Shown here piece by piece: positions 60,378 through 64,000 of a DNA stretch of 64,000 bases; position 1 is the stretch's first letter; the number at the start of each line of letters is the position of its first letter. Origin of the DNA: Tatumella ptyseos (GTDB lineage Bacteria > Pseudomonadota > Gammaproteobacteria > Enterobacterales > Enterobacteriaceae); NCBI RefSeq assembly GCF_030552895.1, contig NZ_CP130649.1, forward strand, positions 434,001 to 498,000, in the 5' to 3' direction. Under the pieces are notes generated by a model. That model saw only the letters and a list, made by a program, of their open reading frames with translations, was not told the DNA's origin and searched no databases. The position numbers were made by a program, and so were the translations under genes.

Positions 60378-61711
60378 TGATGAAACTACCTTCTCAACAG
60401 GTAAACTATTGCCTTTTGCTTATGCTGGTGGGGATTCAGCCGGTACATGCGTTGGGGATCACAGAAGCCTGGCAGCTTGCGTTGGTGAATGATCCGGAAT
60501 TCCAGTCGGCCATACAGGCCAGCCAGGCCAGCCAGGAACAGGAGTCTATCGGGCTGTCGGCATTATTGCCTAAAGTGACTTATGACTACCAAAAGTCGTA
60601 TAACGACTCCAGGGTAACTTCTGGCAATCGTAGTCTTGAGCGCCAATATGGTAGCTATGTATCGTCGTTATCGCTACACCAGCCGCTGCTGGATTATGAA
60701 AGCTGGTCAGTTTACCGGCAGGGGGCTGCAGGGGCAGAACAGGCAAAACAGCTAATGCGAGATCAACAGCAGAGATTACTATTGCGGTTGTTCAAAGCCT
60801 ATACGGCTGTCTTGTATCATGCTGAACTGGCCGAACTGGTTGAACACCAACAACGTGTATTCACTGAACACTATCAACTCAACCAGCGGCTGTATCGGGC
60901 TGGCGAAGGAACACTTACCGATATTCTTGAAACTGAAGCGCGGCTGAATCTAGCCAGTGCTGAGAAGATCGCCGCACAAAATAATCTGGATCTCAGTCTA
61001 CAAGAGCTGGAATTAATCACCGGGATGGAAGTAAAAATAGCAGAACTTACCCCGCTGCTGAAAAAATCGGGGTTGGTGCAGTCAGAATCCAATAGCTACC
61101 AGGACTGGCTGTCACTGGCGATAAAACACAATGCTCAATTGCTGGCGCTGAATCATTCTATTGAGATAGCTAAACATGAAATTGAAAAACAGCGGGCAGG
61201 GTATTTTCCCCGTGCGACCTTCATCGCCAGCTACAGAAACACCTATTCCGACGGTGAATCAAATTATCGTCAGCGCTATGACACCGGTGCAGTGGGTATA
61301 CAAATCAGTGTGCCAATTTTTTCCGGTGGTGGAACCTCAGCAGCGACCCGCCGTGCACAGGCACAATATCAGCAAGCCATTAACGGCAAGGATTTACAAT
61401 ATAATGAAATCCGCAAACAACTACGCAAACACTATAATTTGCTGAACAGTTCTCGAGCAAAAATTTCCGCCTATCAGCTTGCTGAGCAAACTCAAAAGAC
61501 CTTGATAGTGGCGACCAAGAGCAGTGTTCAGGGGGGAGAGCGTATCAATCCTGATGTACTGAATGCAGAATTACAGCTTAGAACGGTACAAAGGGATCTG
61601 TCGGAAGCGCGTTATAGTGCTGTCTCCGCTTGGCTGGAACTGCATTATTATGCAGGGTTGGTGGATGGAAAAGTGTTACAGCAACTCGCTTCATTGTTTG
61701 AGCGCCGGTAA
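60377..61711 (+). CDS. TolC-family outer-membrane channel (PrtF type)
   Basis: A 444-residue TolC-like protein with signal peptide (cut after VHA). It has the repeated TolC halves: ITEAWQLALVNDPEFQSAIQA, LSLHQPLLDYESWSVYRQG, GEGTLTDILETEARLNLASAE, and in the second half AVGIQISVPIFSGGGTSAATRRAQAQYQQA. It completes the T1SS. Its start overlaps the HlyD stop by one base after a GAGGAG site. No separate processing protease or acyltransferase is encoded in the operon. Confidence 0.92.
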   Translation: MMKLPSQQVNYCLLLMLVGIQPVHALGITEAWQLALVNDPEFQSAIQASQASQEQESIGLSALLPKVTYDYQKSYNDSRVTSGNRSLERQYGSYVSSLSLHQPLLDYESWSVYRQGAAGAEQAKQLMRDQQQRLLLRLFKAYTAVLYHAELAELVEHQQRVFTEHYQLNQRLYRAGEGTLTDILETEARLNLASAEKIAAQNNLDLSLQELELITGMEVKIAELTPLLKKSGLVQSESNSYQDWLSLAIKHNAQLLALNHSIEIAKHEIEKQRAGYFPRATFIASYRNTYSDGESNYRQRYDTGAVGIQISVPIFSGGGTSAATRRAQAQYQQAINGKDLQYNEIRKQLRKHYNLLNSSRAKISAYQLAEQTQKTLIVATKSSVQGGERINPDVLNAELQLRTVQRDLSEARYSAVSAWLELHYYAGLVDGKVLQQLASLFERR

Positions 61712-61798
61712 ACCGAAGCTGAAGTGCTCAAATAATATTTGTCACTACAATATACCCCTCTAGCCACTTTCCTTTTTCCATGAGGAGATGGAACGCAT

Positions 61799-61987
61799 CG
61801 ACGTCTACCAATTAACGTCCTTGCTCGGGCATTAATACTGTTATTCGTTCTCTTGGGTTATCAGAAGCTGGTGCATTGTGGTGGGACGGTCAGCTATGTG
61901 GCTAAATTAGAGACGCCGCTACCGACGATGGTCGCGCTTAGTGCCGGAGGGATGGCGTTCTCTGTTCTAAATAGCTGCGCGAAATAG
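61799..61987 (+). pseudogene. Decayed DoxX fragment
   Basis: One frame reads INVLARALILLFVLLGYQKL, then HCGGTVSY and ETPLPTM, clearly related to the DoxX protein encoded at 32233, and ends in TAG after ~62 codons without a start. Only the first half of the family is left. The rest of 61712-62137 contains the right island repeat and no other gene. Confidence 0.7.
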
Positions 61988-62065
61988 TCGGTCACTTTTA
62001 GGCAACTCGGCCCGGACTGGTAATTCGATTAATCGCTTAACTTAATTTCACTTTCCCTAAGCAAT

Positions 62066-62116
62066 AATGCTAGATTGTCAAAGTAAGTAAAACTTACCCA
62101 TAAAAAATCATACAAA
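62066..62116. repeat. Right 51-bp direct repeat of the RTX/T1SS island
   Basis: Imperfect direct copy (42/51) of 51426-51476. It lies 21 bases upstream of the porin start and so inside the porin's promoter or leader. Confidence 0.75.
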
Positions 62117-62137
62117 TTTACATAATAGGCAGACACA

Positions 62138-63409
62138 GTGAACAAGGTTTTTTCTTTTTCTTTTTTAGCGATGTTGGTCGCCCAACCCGCTTTTGCAGCC
62201 TCTCAACAGGAAAGTAACGGTTTTATCGAAGATGGCCATCTCAATCTTTTAATTAAAAACGCGATGATCAATCGTAACTATAAAGATGAAGGGGTACGGA
62301 CTCGCCGTGAATGGGGCCAGGCCTTTATTGGTACCTATAGCTCTGGCTTTACCCAAGGTTCGGTAGGCTTCGGTGTAGACGCCATCGGCCAATACGCGGT
62401 CCGTTTAGATGGGGGGCGTGGACGCAGTGGCGCGGGCGGAATTGACTACTTTTCGCAAGACAGTGATGGCCGCGCGAAGAAAGATTTGGCGAAATTTGGC
62501 GCCACGGCGAAAATGCGCTTTTCCAATACCGTTTTCAGTTACGGTACCCAACAGCCAACGCTACCTATTTTAACGTCTGATAGTTCTCGTCTGCTAGCTG
62601 AAACCTACACCGGTTTTATGCTGGATTCTCAGGAGATCGATGGTCTGGATATTACGGGTGGCTACTTCACTGCAGAGCAGCGTAAAAGCGCCGAGAGCCA
62701 CGATTCAGGCTTAGATAATATCGCTTTTGGTGGCGTGAAATACGTCTTCAATGACCAGTTTACCGCTTCGGCCTATGCGTCTCATGTGCAAGATGTCGAT
62801 AACAAACAATATTTAGGTTTCACTTATACCCAGCCTTTCGATGAAAAACAGAAGATGGTTTGGGACTTTAACGGTTATAACTCTCGTCTCGATAAGGCGT
62901 ATGCTGAAAGCATTAATAGCGGCCGCAGTAATACCATTTGGAGCCTAGCAGCCAGTTACACCTACGATATCCATACTTTTAAAGTTGCTTATCAACAGAA
63001 TACCGGTAGCAGTGGTTATATGTATGGTGGCTACCGTAATAAAGGCGGAATCGGTGATGGCGGCAATACTATTTGGCTAGCGAACTCCTATTGGTCAGAC
63101 TTTAACGGTGAGGACGAGCGTTCTTGGCAAGCGGCCTATTCCGTCGATCTCGCGGGCTTAGGGATTGAAGGACTTCGTTATGATGTGGCTTATGTCCGTG
63201 GCGATAACATCAAAACCTCGGCCTCTAGTAACGGCCATGAACATGAGTTCTTCAACCAGATCCAATATAAGATCCCATCAGGGTTCGCCAAGGATCTTCA
63301 GTTAGGTATTCGTTACTCAGTATTACGCGTCTCATCTGATGCTTCTGACTACAATGCTGGCGGGAATGAAATTCGCGTTATCGCTCAGTATCCATTGTCA
63401 ATTTTCTAA
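62138..63409 (+). CDS. OprD-family outer-membrane porin
   Basis: A 423-residue porin with GTG start and signal peptide (cut after QPAFA). The mature N-terminus SNGFIEDGHLNLLIKNAMINRNY is the OprD-family signature, and alternate-residue beta strands run to the end, which terminates in PLSIF with a final phenylalanine, the outer-membrane insertion signal. OprD channels pass basic amino acids, peptides or carboxylates. It precedes an M20 amidohydrolase gene by 177 bases, suggesting uptake of an acylated or peptide substrate. Confidence 0.9.
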   Translation: MNKVFSFSFLAMLVAQPAFAASQQESNGFIEDGHLNLLIKNAMINRNYKDEGVRTRREWGQAFIGTYSSGFTQGSVGFGVDAIGQYAVRLDGGRGRSGAGGIDYFSQDSDGRAKKDLAKFGATAKMRFSNTVFSYGTQQPTLPILTSDSSRLLAETYTGFMLDSQEIDGLDITGGYFTAEQRKSAESHDSGLDNIAFGGVKYVFNDQFTASAYASHVQDVDNKQYLGFTYTQPFDEKQKMVWDFNGYNSRLDKAYAESINSGRSNTIWSLAASYTYDIHTFKVAYQQNTGSSGYMYGGYRNKGGIGDGGNTIWLANSYWSDFNGEDERSWQAAYSVDLAGLGIEGLRYDVAYVRGDNIKTSASSNGHEHEFFNQIQYKIPSGFAKDLQLGIRYSVLRVSSDASDYNAGGNEIRVIAQYPLSIF

Positions 63410-63586
63410 GCGTTATGGGTCGTCATCCTTTCATGGATGGCGACCGGTAGGTTACTCTTCTATTCCTTCGATGTTTTGTCACTAAATCACTTTTTGTTAA
63501 TCTTCAACAATATCTTTAATCAATAACTCTCACATCCTTGTTAACTCTTCTAGCCTAAACCCAGGCTTCTCATTGACGAGGTAACG

Positions 63587-64000
63587 ATGAATCCAACCTT
63601 ATTAGCATTACAACCCACTATCCAAGCGCTGCTACCTAAGCTCGAAGCGTTATATAAAGATCTTCACCAACATCCTGAGTTATCGATGCAAGAAGTGAGA
63701 ACCGCAGCGATAGTCGCTAAAAATCTTCAGCATTTTGGTTATCAAGTCACCGAAAAGATCGGAGTAACCGGTGTTGTTGGGCTTTTATCAAACGGTGAGG
63801 GACCGGTCGTTATGTTACGAGCCGATATGGATGCCTTACCTATGCCTGAAAAGACTGGCCTACCCTATGCGAGCCGAGCAGTGGGCACCCTTGAAGATGG
63901 AACGCCAACCCCAGTCTCCCATATGTGCGGCCATGATATGCATGTAGCCTGGTTAATCGGTGCTGCGGAAATTTTTGCCACGCATCGAGAACTCTGGAAA
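63587..64000 (+). CDS. M20-family amidohydrolase (3' end outside window)
   Basis: The first 138 codons of a second M20 protein; it runs off the window. ATG 63587 has GACGAGG upstream. It shows LHQHPELSMQEVRTAAIVAKNL, LRADMDALPMPEKTGLPY and HMCGHDMHVAWLIGAA, the metal site of aminoacylase-like M20D enzymes. It is unlike the M20 at 49134 in detail and associated with the porin. Confidence 0.85.
   Translation, partial: MNPTLLALQPTIQALLPKLEALYKDLHQHPELSMQEVRTAAIVAKNLQHFGYQVTEKIGVTGVVGLLSNGEGPVVMLRADMDALPMPEKTGLPYASRAVGTLEDGTPTPVSHMCGHDMHVAWLIGAAEIFATHRELWK

Noticed and set aside
63410..63586. GTCGTCATCC/GGATGGCGAC hairpin after the porin as a terminator
   Set aside because: It has a wobble pair and no T run after it; too weak to list.

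Overview
The window looks like chromosome from a carotenoid-producing member of the Erwiniaceae (Pantoea, Tatumella or Rosenbergiella side of the Enterobacterales). The reasons are the crtE-X-Y-I-B cluster with crtZ on the opposite strand, in the Pantoea ananatis order with near-identical protein lengths, together with a three-subunit periplasmic sugar dehydrogenase and a Nac-type regulator. Base composition appears moderate, lower than in typical Pantoea. The genus is inference. No rRNA, tRNA, IS element or CRISPR array was seen.

Layout. 1-4.0 kb: a possible glycosylation or envelope operon (GT4 glycosyltransferase, DDD-motif protein, secreted HExxH protein). 4.2-15 kb: an EamA exporter, then nitrogen-scavenging genes: amino-acid ABC transporter parts, 5-oxoprolinase pxpBCA, an aminotransferase, a Nac-like regulator with a sigma-54 promoter and an NtrC-like site, a biotin-carrier-like protein lacking the biotin lysine, and an SDR. 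15.2-20.5 kb: an operon with the gene content of the Bacillus yxe pathway for S-(2-succino)cysteine. 20.8-25.3 kb: a small hypothetical gene, lactate permease, MFS transporter and YtfJ-like protein. 25.4-31.6 kb: the carotenoid cluster. 31.8-33.6 kb: VOC protein, DoxX and LysR.

33.6-35.8 kb: an AT-rich insert with a pesticin/T4-lysozyme-type muramidase translationally coupled to a secreted LprI-like protein. This looks like an effector-immunity pair, bracketed by an intact lysR and a truncated second copy of it. 35.8-41.0 kb: yellow/MRJP-family protein, RraA-family protein, D-2-hydroxyacid dehydrogenase, LysR and CitMHS transporter. 41.5-46.7 kb: DoxX, two secreted GlcG/HbpS proteins and a Tat-exported dehydrogenase complex with a triheme cytochrome c. 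46.9-51.4 kb: a third amino-acid ABC transporter, an M20 amidohydrolase and an orphan MetQ-like lipoprotein.

51.4-62.1 kb: an island flanked by 51-bp imperfect direct repeats. It carries a 1219-residue RTX protein with an FrpC-type calcium module and near-perfect 399-bp internal repeats, two paralogous two-TM membrane proteins made by a 932-bp tandem duplication that also copied the 5' end of the RTX gene, and a divergent complete type I secretion operon (ABC exporter, HlyD adaptor, TolC-like protein). This is the best candidate for an undescribed system: possibly a T1SS-exported RTX effector with duplicated membrane-bound partner or immunity proteins. 62.1-64 kb: an OprD-family porin and the start of a second M20 amidohydrolase, cut by the window edge.
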